Positions 1 to 6,415 are shown, numbered from the stretch's first letter. The stretch is DNA of 11,610 nucleotides from CAJPQU01 sp052170475 (GCA_052170475.1 JBQNAL010000031.1:1-11610), one strand, 5' to 3'. Translations and numbers: made by a program. The notes: generated by a model not told the origin, from the sequence alone.

Positions 1-60
1 GCCGGCTTTGGCTCCGCCGGCTTTGGCTCCGCCGGCTTTGGCTCCGCCGGCTTTGGCTCC
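1..60. repeat. Four perfect 15-bp tandem repeats (EPKPA linker)
   Basis: The unit GCCGGCTTTGGCTCC occurs four times head to tail with no mismatch, and the array continues past the left edge. On the minus strand each unit encodes Glu-Pro-Lys-Pro-Ala in frame in the peptidoglycan-binding protein. The identical codons point to recent expansion by slippage or recombination rather than old protein-level conservation. The unit is a multiple of three, so a change in copy number alters linker length without a frameshift. Confidence 0.95.
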
Positions 61-461
61 TGCGGCGCTGCCGTGCCGGCGTCCGCCTGCGCCGAAGGCT
101 TTTTCTCCGACGCTTCCTTTTCGGGCGGCTTGGCTTTTGGAGATGACGTTTCCCATGAAGGCGCGGGCGCAGCCTGCTTTGCGGGCGGTTCGCCGCGCAG
201 GGCGTGCCACGTCGCCCTGTCCACCTCCCCGCTTTCCGCTAAGCGCTGATCCCGCTGAAACGCCAGCACCGCCGCCCGCGTCGCTTCGTCAAAGACGCCG
301 GTCACCCCGTCGAGCGCATAGCCCGCCTTTTGCAGCGCCGCCTGCACGATCCGAACATCATGCCCCTCTGCGCCCAACTTCAAAAGCGGCGCGGCGGCGA
401 CGACCCCCCCAAAGGAGAGGGCGAACGCCGCCGCCAAAATCCATACCTTTCCACGCCCCAT
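1..461 (-). CDS. Secreted peptidoglycan-binding-domain protein, partial (3' end beyond window)
   Basis: The reading frame stays open to the window edge, giving 153 codons of a longer protein. It begins with a signal peptide: basic MGRGK, a hydrophobic core to about residue 22, and a likely cut near VAA-AP. A PG_binding_1-type domain follows at about 26-88, with the typical pattern LKLGAEGHDVRIVQAALQ, GVTGVFDEATRAAV and AFQRD. After residue 90 comes a Pro/Lys/Ala/Glu-rich linker that becomes an exact EPKPA repeat (residues 135 onward). PG_binding_1 domains anchor envelope enzymes to the wall, so the missing C-terminus probably holds the active domain (hydrolase, 3D, SleB or similar), but it cannot be seen. 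The ATG lies one base after the stop of the upstream ArsR gene, with AAGGGA as ribosome binding site, so the two are almost certainly co-transcribed. The domain call is firm; the overall function is open. Confidence 0.85.
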   Translation of the reverse strand, partial: MGRGKVWILAAAFALSFGGVVAAAPLLKLGAEGHDVRIVQAALQKAGYALDGVTGVFDEATRAAVLAFQRDQRLAESGEVDRATWHALRGEPPAKQAAPAPSWETSSPKAKPPEKEASEKKPSAQADAGTAAPQEPKPAEPKPAEPKPAEPKP

Positions 462-462
462 A

Positions 463-807
463 TCAGTGTCCCTTGTCGCCGTGCGCGACATGGTCAAGCC
501 CCTGCCGGATGAGCTTCACGACATGGTCGTCGTCCAAGGAATACCATGCTTCCTTCCCCTCTCGGCGAAACTTCACCAAGCGAGCATCCCGCAGCACCCG
601 GAGCTGATGGGAGATCGCCGACGCGCCCATGGAAAGCGCCTCCGCGATGTCCCCCACCCGCATCTCCTCCGCCGTCAAAAGCCCTAAGAGCTTAATCCGC
701 GTCGGATCCCCCAGCACCTTGAAGATTTCGGCCAAGCGTCGACTGGTCATCTCATCGATCTTATGCAGTTGCTCCGATCCGTGGGACGCCGCTGTCAAGG
801 CCTCCAT
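463..807 (-). CDS. ArsR/SmtB-family metal-responsive repressor, CzrA-like alpha-5 site
   Basis: This 114-residue winged-helix repressor is of normal length for the family. The start of the domain is seen in IFKVLGDPTRIKLLGLL, the helix-turn-helix at about 51-78 (VGDIAEALSMGASAISHQL) and the wing at about 79-91. There is no cysteine anywhere, so the alpha-3 CxC sites of ArsR and CadC are absent. The C-terminal helix has D93, H95, H106 and H109, the exact spacing (2, 11, 3) of the Zn/Co-sensing alpha-5 site of Staphylococcus CzrA (D84, H86, H97, H100). A dimeric zinc- or cobalt-released repressor is therefore the best inference. The ATG at 807 has a strong GGAGGAGGAA ribosome binding site; a TTG 27 bases upstream has none and would place that site inside the gene. 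It follows the stress-protein gene by 51 bases and abuts the peptidoglycan-binding gene. Its target is unknown and may be its own operon. Confidence 0.9.
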   Translation of the reverse strand: MEALTAASHGSEQLHKIDEMTSRRLAEIFKVLGDPTRIKLLGLLTAEEMRVGDIAEALSMGASAISHQLRVLRDARLVKFRREGKEAWYSLDDDHVVKLIRQGLDHVAHGDKGH

Positions 808-824
808 GGTATTCCTCCTCCACT

Positions 825-844
825 GGGTCGCCAAAGAGCGACCC
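825..844 (-). other. Perfect hairpin in the usp-arsR intergenic spacer
   Basis: A 7-bp perfect stem, GGGTCGC/GCGACCC, with a 6-nt loop sits between the stop of the stress-protein gene (859) and the Shine-Dalgarno of the ArsR gene (812-821). No U-run follows on the minus strand, so it is not a standard terminator. It could stabilise the upstream 3' end after processing or tune translation of arsR. It is seen in sequence only; the role is inferred. Confidence 0.5.
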
Positions 845-858
845 TTCTTTCCTCCGGC

Positions 859-1275
859 TTACTTCACCACCAAAACCGGGCATTTCGCCTGTTCCACGAC
901 ATACTGACTGACGCTCCCCAAGAGAACGCCTTTGACGACCCCTAGGCCGCGGCTCCCCATGATCACCATGTCCATGGGATGATCTTCCAAATAGTCTAAG
1001 ATGACCACCGCCGGTGAGCCCGTCTCGGAGGCCGCCTCCTTCTCGATCCCCTCCGGCACCTTCTCCATGGCGCGCTCCAAGATCACATCCCCCGCCTGGT
1101 TCACGGCGCTCAAGATGGCGTCCGACAGGCAGGCATTGATGGCCAATTGATTGATGTTCGCCACATAGAGAAAGTGCAGCTTCGCACCGCAGACCTTCGC
1201 GATCTCCACGGCGCAGTCAATGGCGCGCTCCGCCGTTTCCGATCCATCGACCGGAACCAATACATGTCGCAGCAT
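859..1275 (-). CDS. Universal stress protein (UspA family, ATP-binding type)
   Basis: A 138-residue cytoplasmic single-domain Usp. The N-terminal strand and P-loop-like segment read HVLVPVDGSETAERAI. The C-terminal half carries MGSRGLG...GS..V....CPVLVV, where G107, G110, G120 and S121 fit the family's ATP-binding pattern G-x2-G-x9-G-[ST]; it should therefore be an ATP-binding Usp dimer. Usp proteins accumulate under stress, starvation or redox change; the exact biochemical role is usually unknown. The ATG at 1275 was chosen because of the ribosome binding site GAAGGAGGG just upstream and because the family begins right at the first beta strand; an in-frame extension of 13 residues is poorly supported. 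It is the first gene of the cluster with the ArsR repressor and the peptidoglycan-binding protein, which suggests a stress- or metal-linked regulon. Confidence 0.93.
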   Translation of the reverse strand: MLRHVLVPVDGSETAERAIDCAVEIAKVCGAKLHFLYVANINQLAINACLSDAILSAVNQAGDVILERAMEKVPEGIEKEAASETGSPAVVILDYLEDHPMDMVIMGSRGLGVVKGVLLGSVSQYVVEQAKCPVLVVK

Positions 1276-1351
1276 ATCATTCCCTCCTTCGCTCAACAGA
1301 AACTGCTTCAGCAATTCCTTCCCTTCTTCTCACATAGGAAAATTTCGTGTT

Positions 1352-1391
1352 GATTCCCCAAAAATCCTGCTTTCCTTCGGAGATTCCCCAA
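1352..1391 (-). promoter_or_regulatory. Direct repeats TTGGGGAATC upstream of the usp gene (possible operator)
   Basis: On the minus strand the 10-mer TTGGGGAATC occurs twice (1382-1391 and 1352-1361), 30 bp apart start to start, close to three helical turns. It lies 77-116 bp upstream of the stress-protein start in a gap that should carry the operon promoter. I could not find a convincing -35/-10 pair here; the second repeat precedes a weak TATGTG. Binding by a regulator is an inference from position and helical phasing. A separate near-palindrome, GAAACTGCTTC, lies at 1299-1309 closer to the start. Confidence 0.35.
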
Positions 1392-1443
1392 TTTTCTCAT
1401 CATCCTCTAAAGAATGTCTCGCAAAAAGGCGCCCGTGATACGA

Positions 1444-1469
1444 AAAAGCCCCGCACCGGCGGGGCTTTT
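1444..1469 (-). terminator. Rho-independent terminator of the chemotaxis-receptor gene
   Basis: The minus strand has AAAAGCCCCGC, a 4-nt loop and GCGGGGCTTTT, an 11-bp perfect stem with a GC core, followed by a run of Ts (TTTTTCG). It begins about 20 bases after the stop of the methyl-accepting chemotaxis protein gene and separates that gene from the stress-protein cluster. Confidence 0.93.
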
Positions 1470-1489
1470 CTCTCTACCTGTCCTATGGC

Positions 1490-3193
1490 TCAATAGCGGT
1501 ACTTTTGCAGCGCGTCGCGCATTTCCTGCGCCATCTTCGCCAAAGAATCGCTGGCCGCCGCCAGTTCCTCCGACGAAGCGGAGCGCTCCTCCGCGCCCCC
1601 GGACACCGATCTCATTTCGTCCGCTACCTTGTGGGAACCGTCGCCAATGGATTTCATCTCGTGCGCAATCCCCTCGGCCTGTTGGTTGACGTCGAAAATC
1701 GAAGCCGACATGCCCTCCACGTCCTGTGTGACCCCCTCGATGAGCGACTTGATCCGCTCGAACGTGGCCTTCATGTTCTGCACGGAGCGGACTCCTTCGT
1801 CCACCGCCGTACTGCCGCCCTGCATGGAATCCACCGCGCTCGCCGTATCCGCCTGAATCGCCCCGATGAGCTCGGCGATCTGCTGCGCCGCCGTCTGGGA
1901 CTGCTCGGCTAGCTTCCTGACTTCCTCCGCCACCACGGCGAAGCCGCGCCCGTGTTCGCCGGCTCTCGCCGCCTCGATGGCGGCGTTCAAGGCCAAGAGG
2001 TTCGTCTGGCTGGCGATGCCGGAGATGGTATCCACAATCGTGCCGATCTCCTGCGACCGGGCGCCCAACTTATCGACCAATTCCGCCGAAAGCTGCGCCG
2101 CCATCTCCACGTCCTTGATCTGCTTGACCGCCAAATCTATCTCCCGACTGCCGCCGGAAGCCTCTTGCACCGCTTTTTCCGAATTGCCCACCACGTGGGT
2201 CGCCTGCTGCTTCATTTCCTCCATGGACGCCGCGATCCTCGCCACATGCTCATTGGCGTTATCGACGTCGTTTTGCTGCTGGACAATCGTCTCCGTCGCA
2301 CCGCTCACCGAGTCCGCGACAGCGACCGCCGACTGCGCCATTTCCATAGAACTCGTCGTCAATTCCGAAGACGCCGCCGTCAAGCGCTCGCTGGACTTGC
2401 CGATGGACCGGAAAAAGCCGTTGGCACTCTGACACATATCATAGAGTTTGCGCGCCGCATCGCCGAACTCGTCGCCGCGCGTAGGACGGTTCTTGGTCAA
2501 GCGGTAATCGCCGTCTTTCAGCCGTTCGCAGATGCGGATCATGTACGCCAACGGCTCTGTGATCGCCTTCGTGATGAAGAACGCACCCACCAAGAGCAGG
2601 AGCATCGCCACCGCCGTGATGGCCGTCATCGCGACCAGCGCGGCCTTATTATCATGATCGTTCTGCTCCGCGATGGCCGCCGCATTCTTGTCGGCACTCT
2701 CCGACAGTTTGGTCAGTTTGTCCCTGAGATCCACGGTAGCCTGCTTAGCCGCCCGATTGTATTCGGCGAGCGCCTCTTTTGTCTTTCCGGCTTCCGCCAG
2801 CGCCATGACCCGCTCCATGGAAGCGCGGTAGACCTGCCAATCCTTCGCTGCACCGTCCACGATGGGCGCAATGTCCGGAATGCGCCGCCCTAACTTCTCA
2901 TACTCGCCCCACATTTTCTCATACTTTTCAATCTGTTCGCGCTGCTTCTTCTTTACCTCTGCCACCCGTGCCGGATCCGCAATGGCTTGATACGTACGCA
3001 CCTGGATGACGCGCATCGCCTCCACGGAGTACCCCAAAAACTGGACGGCACGCAGCTTCTCGGCATACATCAGCTCCATGTCCTGCCCGGCCTTATTGAG
3101 TCCCATCCAGCCGCGAACCCCGATGACCGCCATTCCCACGAAAGCCACAACGACCAACAAGAGAATCTTATAGGCCACCTTCACATTACTCAT
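1490..3193 (-). CDS. Methyl-accepting chemotaxis protein (4HB-type sensor, HAMP, MCP signalling domain)
   Basis: A 567-residue transmembrane chemoreceptor. A first membrane helix lies at about 8-27 (ILLLVVVAFVGMAVIGV). The extracytoplasmic helical sensor at about 28-184 resembles the four-helix-bundle 4HB_MCP type. The second membrane helix is at about 185-210, followed by HAMP at about 208-262 (P214, E242) and the long coiled-coil signalling domain. The hairpin tip is fully conserved (E407, AARAGEHGRGFAVVAEEVR, about 407-427) and is where CheA and CheW dock. The C-terminus ends QKYRY with no NWETF-like CheR/CheB tether. The ATG has GGAGGG nine bases upstream. It is monocistronic, with its own promoter (3283-3311) and terminator. 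No other che gene is in the window, so the protein presumably feeds a pathway encoded elsewhere. The ligand cannot be predicted. Confidence 0.96.
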   Translation of the reverse strand: MSNVKVAYKILLLVVVAFVGMAVIGVRGWMGLNKAGQDMELMYAEKLRAVQFLGYSVEAMRVIQVRTYQAIADPARVAEVKKKQREQIEKYEKMWGEYEKLGRRIPDIAPIVDGAAKDWQVYRASMERVMALAEAGKTKEALAEYNRAAKQATVDLRDKLTKLSESADKNAAAIAEQNDHDNKAALVAMTAITAVAMLLLLVGAFFITKAITEPLAYMIRICERLKDGDYRLTKNRPTRGDEFGDAARKLYDMCQSANGFFRSIGKSSERLTAASSELTTSSMEMAQSAVAVADSVSGATETIVQQQNDVDNANEHVARIAASMEEMKQQATHVVGNSEKAVQEASGGSREIDLAVKQIKDVEMAAQLSAELVDKLGARSQEIGTIVDTISGIASQTNLLALNAAIEAARAGEHGRGFAVVAEEVRKLAEQSQTAAQQIAELIGAIQADTASAVDSMQGGSTAVDEGVRSVQNMKATFERIKSLIEGVTQDVEGMSASIFDVNQQAEGIAHEMKSIGDGSHKVADEMRSVSGGAEERSASSEELAAASDSLAKMAQEMRDALQKYRY

Positions 3194-3282
3194 ACCTTTT
3201 ACCCTCCATTTTCCTCAGGTGTGACTCCGCTTCCGCTATCCTCATTGCCAGATAAAACGAACGACCTAAGCTATTTACGAAG

Positions 3283-3311
3283 ATTATAATGGCTGACTTT
3301 TCAAAAGACAA
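3283..3311 (-). promoter_or_regulatory. Sigma-A promoter of the chemotaxis-receptor gene
   Basis: On the minus strand: TTGTCT (3306-3311), a 17-bp spacer, and a perfect TATAAT (3283-3288). Transcription would start near 3276, leaving an untranslated leader of about 80 nt before the ATG at 3193. A weak resemblance to a sigma-28 site (TAAA... at about 3275) was seen but its -10 part does not fit, so housekeeping sigma is preferred. Confidence 0.75.
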
Positions 3312-3478
3312 GTCCCATTGTTTTCGCGGCTTTTCGTTCGTCGAACCATAAAAGAAATGCTAATCCTGCGGTCTTTTCTCCCCCTTTTTCTGTTATGATC
3401 CCATATTTTTTCGATAAATAATAGGCATTTAATCCTACTGCACTTTCGCCACAAAAAAAGAATCCTATGTGAATGGTC

Positions 3479-3507
3479 TTTCTTTTATCCTCACCTTGTA
3501 ATATAAT
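3479..3507 (+). promoter_or_regulatory. Candidate promoter of the HD-like/DUF1254 operon
   Basis: A perfect TATAAT lies at 3502-3507, about 40 bp upstream of the GTG at 3548. The -35 hexamer at the 17-bp distance is TTTCTT (3479-3484), a poor match, so this is either a weak promoter or one needing an activator. It is the only good -10 in the gap on this strand. Confidence 0.5.
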
Positions 3508-3547
3508 GTAGCTATATGTATTGAAGCGTATCAAAGGAGGTCTTGCC

Positions 3548-4114
3548 GTGTCGAACCCGCAGAAATTTTACGCCGCCGCATTAGCCCTTGTCCAAGGCGC
3601 ATCCCCTGATCCGGCGTACTTGCGCCGCGCCCTTCTCCTCTCGGAAGTCATGCGCCGCTTCGCGGCATTCTTAGGCCGTGAAGCGGAAGCGGAGACCTAT
3701 GCCGCAGCGGGGCTATTGCGCCCGATGTGCGCGGGCAGCACGCCCCTCCTCTCCGCTGCCGCGCTGAAAAAAATCGGTGCGGCAGAAAGGCTGCTCCGCG
3801 CCGTCACCGCTCCCGAAGCGGATGCCGCCGAGCGGGACGACTTCGCCACCCTCTTGGTCACCCTCGACCATCTCGTCGCCCTCATCCTCGCCATCGCGCT
3901 GACCCGCCCCCAGCAAAGCGTCAAAGGGCTAAAGGTGTCCGCCGTCCAAAAGAAATTCCTTGAGCCGCGCTTCGCCCCCCAGAGCAGCCGCCGTCAAATC
4001 CAAGCCGGCGTGCGCGCCCTCCACTTTGAAATCGGCGACTTCACCTCCAAAACGCTCAAGGCCATCTTAGCGTCAGAAGAGGGCGTGCGAAACGCCATCG
4101 AAAAGATCGCCTAA
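3548..4114 (+). CDS. HD-superfamily-like protein lacking the metal ligands (putative pseudohydrolase)
   Basis: A 188-residue cytoplasmic, mostly helical protein with no signal peptide. The layout recalls the small HD-domain predicted hydrolases of the COG2316 type: a helix with the first His, the AGLLHDLDY motif, a middle segment, then a helix with Asp followed by a C-terminal 'AALVRP...KVKSVKKRFKEK.FA' block. The same blocks are seen here: YLRRALLLSEVMRRFAAFLG (24-43), YAAAGLLRPM (51-60), LDHLVALILAIALTRP (106-121) and KVSAVQKKFLEPRFA (129-143). The first His is Arg27, the HD pair is Arg58-Pro59, and only Asp107 remains, so phosphohydrolase activity is unlikely. The homology is from memory of the family and rests on pattern, not alignment. 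The GTG start was chosen for its AAAGGAGGT ribosome binding site six bases upstream. It precedes the DUF1254 gene by 25 bases and is probably co-transcribed with it. Confidence 0.65.
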   Translation: MSNPQKFYAAALALVQGASPDPAYLRRALLLSEVMRRFAAFLGREAEAETYAAAGLLRPMCAGSTPLLSAAALKKIGAAERLLRAVTAPEADAAERDDFATLLVTLDHLVALILAIALTRPQQSVKGLKVSAVQKKFLEPRFAPQSSRRQIQAGVRALHFEIGDFTSKTLKAILASEEGVRNAIEKIA

Positions 4115-4139
4115 AGAGAGCACAAGAAAGGGGAATCCC

Positions 4140-5534
4140 ATGAAAAATATGCCTGCCCTCCTGCTCTCCATGATCACGCTGCTCTCCTGCGGGCTTCTTT
4201 CCGTCGGCGCTGCCGCTCCCAAAAAGCCGGATGCGGATGCCGTGTGGGAACTGGTTCGTGAAGCGTACCTCTATGCGTTTCCGCTGGTACTCACCGACGC
4301 GACAAAAACCGTATCGACGAATACGGACGGAACCATCGCCGGCCGCGCGCCCATCAATCAGTTCACCCACGCCAAAAGGCTGGCCGGCGCCTCTTTCCGC
4401 ACCGTCGTGACGCCGAACGTCGATACCGTCTATTCCCAAGCATGGATCGACATCGGGAAGGAACCCATGATCTACGTCCTGCCGGAAACGGATCGGTTCT
4501 GTCAGGTGCAGCTCTTGGACGCATGGACGAACACCGTGGCCGTACTCGACAAAGCGGGGGCGTATGCGATTGCGCTGCCCGAGTGGGAGGGCAGCCTGCC
4601 CGACGGAGTGACGCGCGTGGACGCGACGACCGAAACGGTGTGGTCGATTGCTCGTGTCGTGCTGTCCGGGGAGGAGGATCTCCCCCACGTGTATGCGATT
4701 CAGGAAAAAATGCAGCTTCTTCCGCTCTCTCTTTATGAAGCGCAGGGATCCTATCCGGCGCCACAGGGAACGTACGTAAAGGAAAAGGACTTTGTTCCCG
4801 TGACCCACGTGCTTTCCCTGACGCCGACAGAATTTTTCCAGCGCGCAAACAGGCTGATGGAGAGCAATCCGCCGGCAGAGGCTGACGGGGCGCTGCTGCA
4901 AAAACTGGCTGCCATCCACGTGGGAGCCGGCATGACCTTCGATCCTGCCCTCTTAGGCGAGGACGCTGCCGAGCGCTGGAAGAAAATGCTGCAATCGCTC
5001 CGTCCCACGCTCGCTTCGGAAAGCGCCACGTATGCACAAAAACTCGGGCAGTGGCGCTACTACGGCAAGCCCATCGGCGAGTTTGGGACGGCATACACCT
5101 ACCGCGCCATGGTGGCGCTGGCGGGACTGGGTGCGAACACGGTGGAGGTAGCGATCTACGCCAGAACCGCCGCCACCGAAGACGGCGCCGCGCTGCGCGG
5201 AGAAAAGACGTATACGCTCCACTTCCCGTCCCTGCCGCCCACCTTAGCGAAGGGCTTCTGGTCGGTGACCGCATACGGGGCGGACGATTTTCTCATCGAC
5301 AATCCCCTCCATCGCTACTGCATCAACGACCGCTCTCTGTTCGATCTGAACGAGGATGGCACGCTGGACATTGTCCTCGCGAAGAACGCCCCGGAGAACG
5401 CCGCCAACTGGCTGCCTGTCTCGGATGGCGCCTTTCACCTCTTCATGCGCATTTATTTGCCGGATATGACCGCATTGGAGACATGGCAGCCGCCCGTCAT
5501 CGTCGAGTCCTCCGCCGCCAACAGCGCTTGGTAG
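4140..5534 (+). CDS. Exported DUF1254/DUF1214 domain protein
   Basis: A 464-residue protein of usual family length. It has an N-terminal export signal (hydrophobic 5-24). Either signal peptidase I cuts after AAA (24-26), or Cys17 in LLSC acts as a lipobox; the sequence does not decide, though Leu at -2 is unusual for lipoproteins. DUF1254 covers about 40-170, with the family's PNVDTVYSQAW (92-102) and QVQLLDAWTNT (122-132). DUF1214 covers about 340-452, with GFWSVTAYGADDFLIDNP (372-389), RYCINDRS (392-399) and NWLPVSDGAFHLFMRIY (423-439). The family has no firmly assigned reaction; it is found in the envelope or periplasm of many bacteria. The ATG follows GAAAGGGGAA. The last 82 bases overlap the rsmI gene on the opposite strand, and no terminator was found. 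Confidence 0.93.
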   Translation: MKNMPALLLSMITLLSCGLLSVGAAAPKKPDADAVWELVREAYLYAFPLVLTDATKTVSTNTDGTIAGRAPINQFTHAKRLAGASFRTVVTPNVDTVYSQAWIDIGKEPMIYVLPETDRFCQVQLLDAWTNTVAVLDKAGAYAIALPEWEGSLPDGVTRVDATTETVWSIARVVLSGEEDLPHVYAIQEKMQLLPLSLYEAQGSYPAPQGTYVKEKDFVPVTHVLSLTPTEFFQRANRLMESNPPAEADGALLQKLAAIHVGAGMTFDPALLGEDAAERWKKMLQSLRPTLASESATYAQKLGQWRYYGKPIGEFGTAYTYRAMVALAGLGANTVEVAIYARTAATEDGAALRGEKTYTLHFPSLPPTLAKGFWSVTAYGADDFLIDNPLHRYCINDRSLFDLNEDGTLDIVLAKNAPENAANWLPVSDGAFHLFMRIYLPDMTALETWQPPVIVESSAANSAW

Positions 5535-6415
5535 ACGGCGCGGCGGGAGAGTCCCAAGGCGCGGGCAGCTTCTCGCATGGCGTCTTTTTTCGATTGGCCT
5601 TCGGCGATGCGCCGCTTGACATAGGCGACGGGTGTCTGGTCTTCCGCCGCCCGTGCGAAAGGCGGCAGTGCGCTGCTTTCCTCGCGCACTGCCACCTCCT
5701 TTGCCCCTTCGACGACGATCACAAATTCGCCGCGCATTTCCTTTTCGTCACAGTCCGAAAGGAGCGAGGCGAGGGTGCCCCGACGAAACTCCTCAAACTT
5801 CTTCGTCAGCTCCCGCGCCAAGACGGCCGCCCGATCCCCCAAGGCCGCCAAAAGCTCCATGAGCGTCCCCCGCAGGCGATGGGGCGCTTCGTAGAAAAGA
5901 AGCGTTTCGCCGTATCCGGCCACTTCCTCGAGACGCGCCCGCCGATGCGCCTTCGTCCTAGGCAAAAAGCCCACGAAGGTGAACCGCGTGGTGTCGAGTC
6001 CCGAGGCGATGAGCGCCGTGAGTGCGGCGTTCGCCCCCGGGAGCGGGACGACGGGGATCCTCGCTGCAATGGCCTCCTTGGCTAAAAGGCTGCCTGGATC
6101 GGCGATCCCCGGCAGCCCGGCATCGCTGACGCAGGCGACGACAGCACCGGCGCGGAGCTTTTCGATGAGCTCCGCGCCTTTCGTTTCTTTATTGTGCTCG
6201 TGGTAGCTGACGAGGGGCGTATGAATCCCAAAATGCGCGAGAAGTCTGCGGGTGTGTCGGGTATCTTCCGCCGCGATGAGATCGGCCTCGCCGAGGATCC
6301 GTACCGCGCGATAGGTCATGTCCTCGAGATTGCCGATGGGCGTGGCACAGAGGTAGAGGACGCCGCCCGCCGCGTTCTCCGTACGCTGCAGCCTTTCGCT
6401 TCGCTGCTCGTTCAT
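5453..6415 (-). CDS. rsmI: 16S rRNA (cytidine1402-2'-O)-methyltransferase RsmI
   Basis: RsmI uses S-adenosylmethionine to methylate the ribose of C1402 in the decoding centre of 16S rRNA. The 320 residues show the hallmark N-terminus YLCATPIGNLEDMTYRAV (21-38), AAEDTRHTRRLL (48-59), SDAGLPGIADPG (97-108), PLPGANAALTAL (124-135) and LLFYEAPHRL (172-181), all in the tetrapyrrole-methylase fold. The small C-terminal helix-turn-helix typical of the family is at about 275-299 (SKKDAMREAARALGLS). The family normally ends there. Residues 300-320 are an extra tail encoded antisense to the conserved end of the DUF1254 gene. The N-terminus also has about 17 extra residues, but the ATG has a good GGAGGAGG site and overlaps the yabB stop as ATGA, implying translational coupling. 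It is the last gene of the operon; no terminator was seen behind it. Confidence 0.96.
   Translation of the reverse strand: MNEQRSERLQRTENAAGGVLYLCATPIGNLEDMTYRAVRILGEADLIAAEDTRHTRRLLAHFGIHTPLVSYHEHNKETKGAELIEKLRAGAVVACVSDAGLPGIADPGSLLAKEAIAARIPVVPLPGANAALTALIASGLDTTRFTFVGFLPRTKAHRRARLEEVAGYGETLLFYEAPHRLRGTLMELLAALGDRAAVLARELTKKFEEFRRGTLASLLSDCDEKEMRGEFVIVVEGAKEVAVREESSALPPFARAAEDQTPVAYVKRRIAEGQSKKDAMREAARALGLSRRAVYQALLAAEDSTMTGGCHVSNAVISGK

Larger units (their letters stand above)
3194..3547. other. AT-rich divergent intergenic region
   Basis: This 354-bp gap between the divergent chemoreceptor gene and the HD-like gene is clearly richer in A and T than the surrounding genes. It holds the two oppositely directed promoters. 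A 77-codon open frame on the minus strand (3301-3534) would start at an unsupported TTG, overlaps both promoters and looks like nothing I recognise, so I treat the region as regulatory. The hexamer AATCCT recurs at 3362, 3431 and 3461 without clear meaning. Confidence 0.6.

Noticed and set aside
1..60. CRISPR array or satellite repeat
   Set aside because: Units are 15 bp, directly adjacent, without spacers, and encode an in-frame EPKPA linker.
8..607. 199-codon plus-strand frame rich in Pro/Ala with repeats
   Set aside because: It is the antisense of the signal peptide, peptidoglycan-binding domain and EPKPA linker of the minus-strand gene, which has clear family motifs and a ribosome binding site.
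463..834. Longer form of the ArsR gene starting at a TTG at 834
   Set aside because: No ribosome binding site precedes the TTG, the extra nine residues are encoded by the hairpin and the Shine-Dalgarno of the ATG at 807, and the family does not have them.
3250..3280. Sigma-28 (motility) promoter for the chemoreceptor
   Set aside because: TAAA is followed at the right distance by GTTTTATC, which fits GCCGATAA poorly, while a 17-bp-spaced TTGTCT/TATAAT pair lies just upstream.
3301..3534. 77-codon minus-strand open frame in the AT-rich gap
   Set aside because: TTG start without ribosome binding site, overlaps the promoters of both flanking genes, ends at the chemoreceptor promoter, and the product resembles nothing I know. 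AT-rich DNA with few stops explains it.
5051..6085. 344-codon plus-strand frame across the DUF1254/rsmI junction
   Set aside because: It overlaps two well-identified genes, has no ribosome binding site and reads as Arg/Pro/His-rich nonsense typical of shadow frames in GC-rich DNA. The same applies to long antisense frames at 1952-2893, 4056-4919 and 7841-8875.
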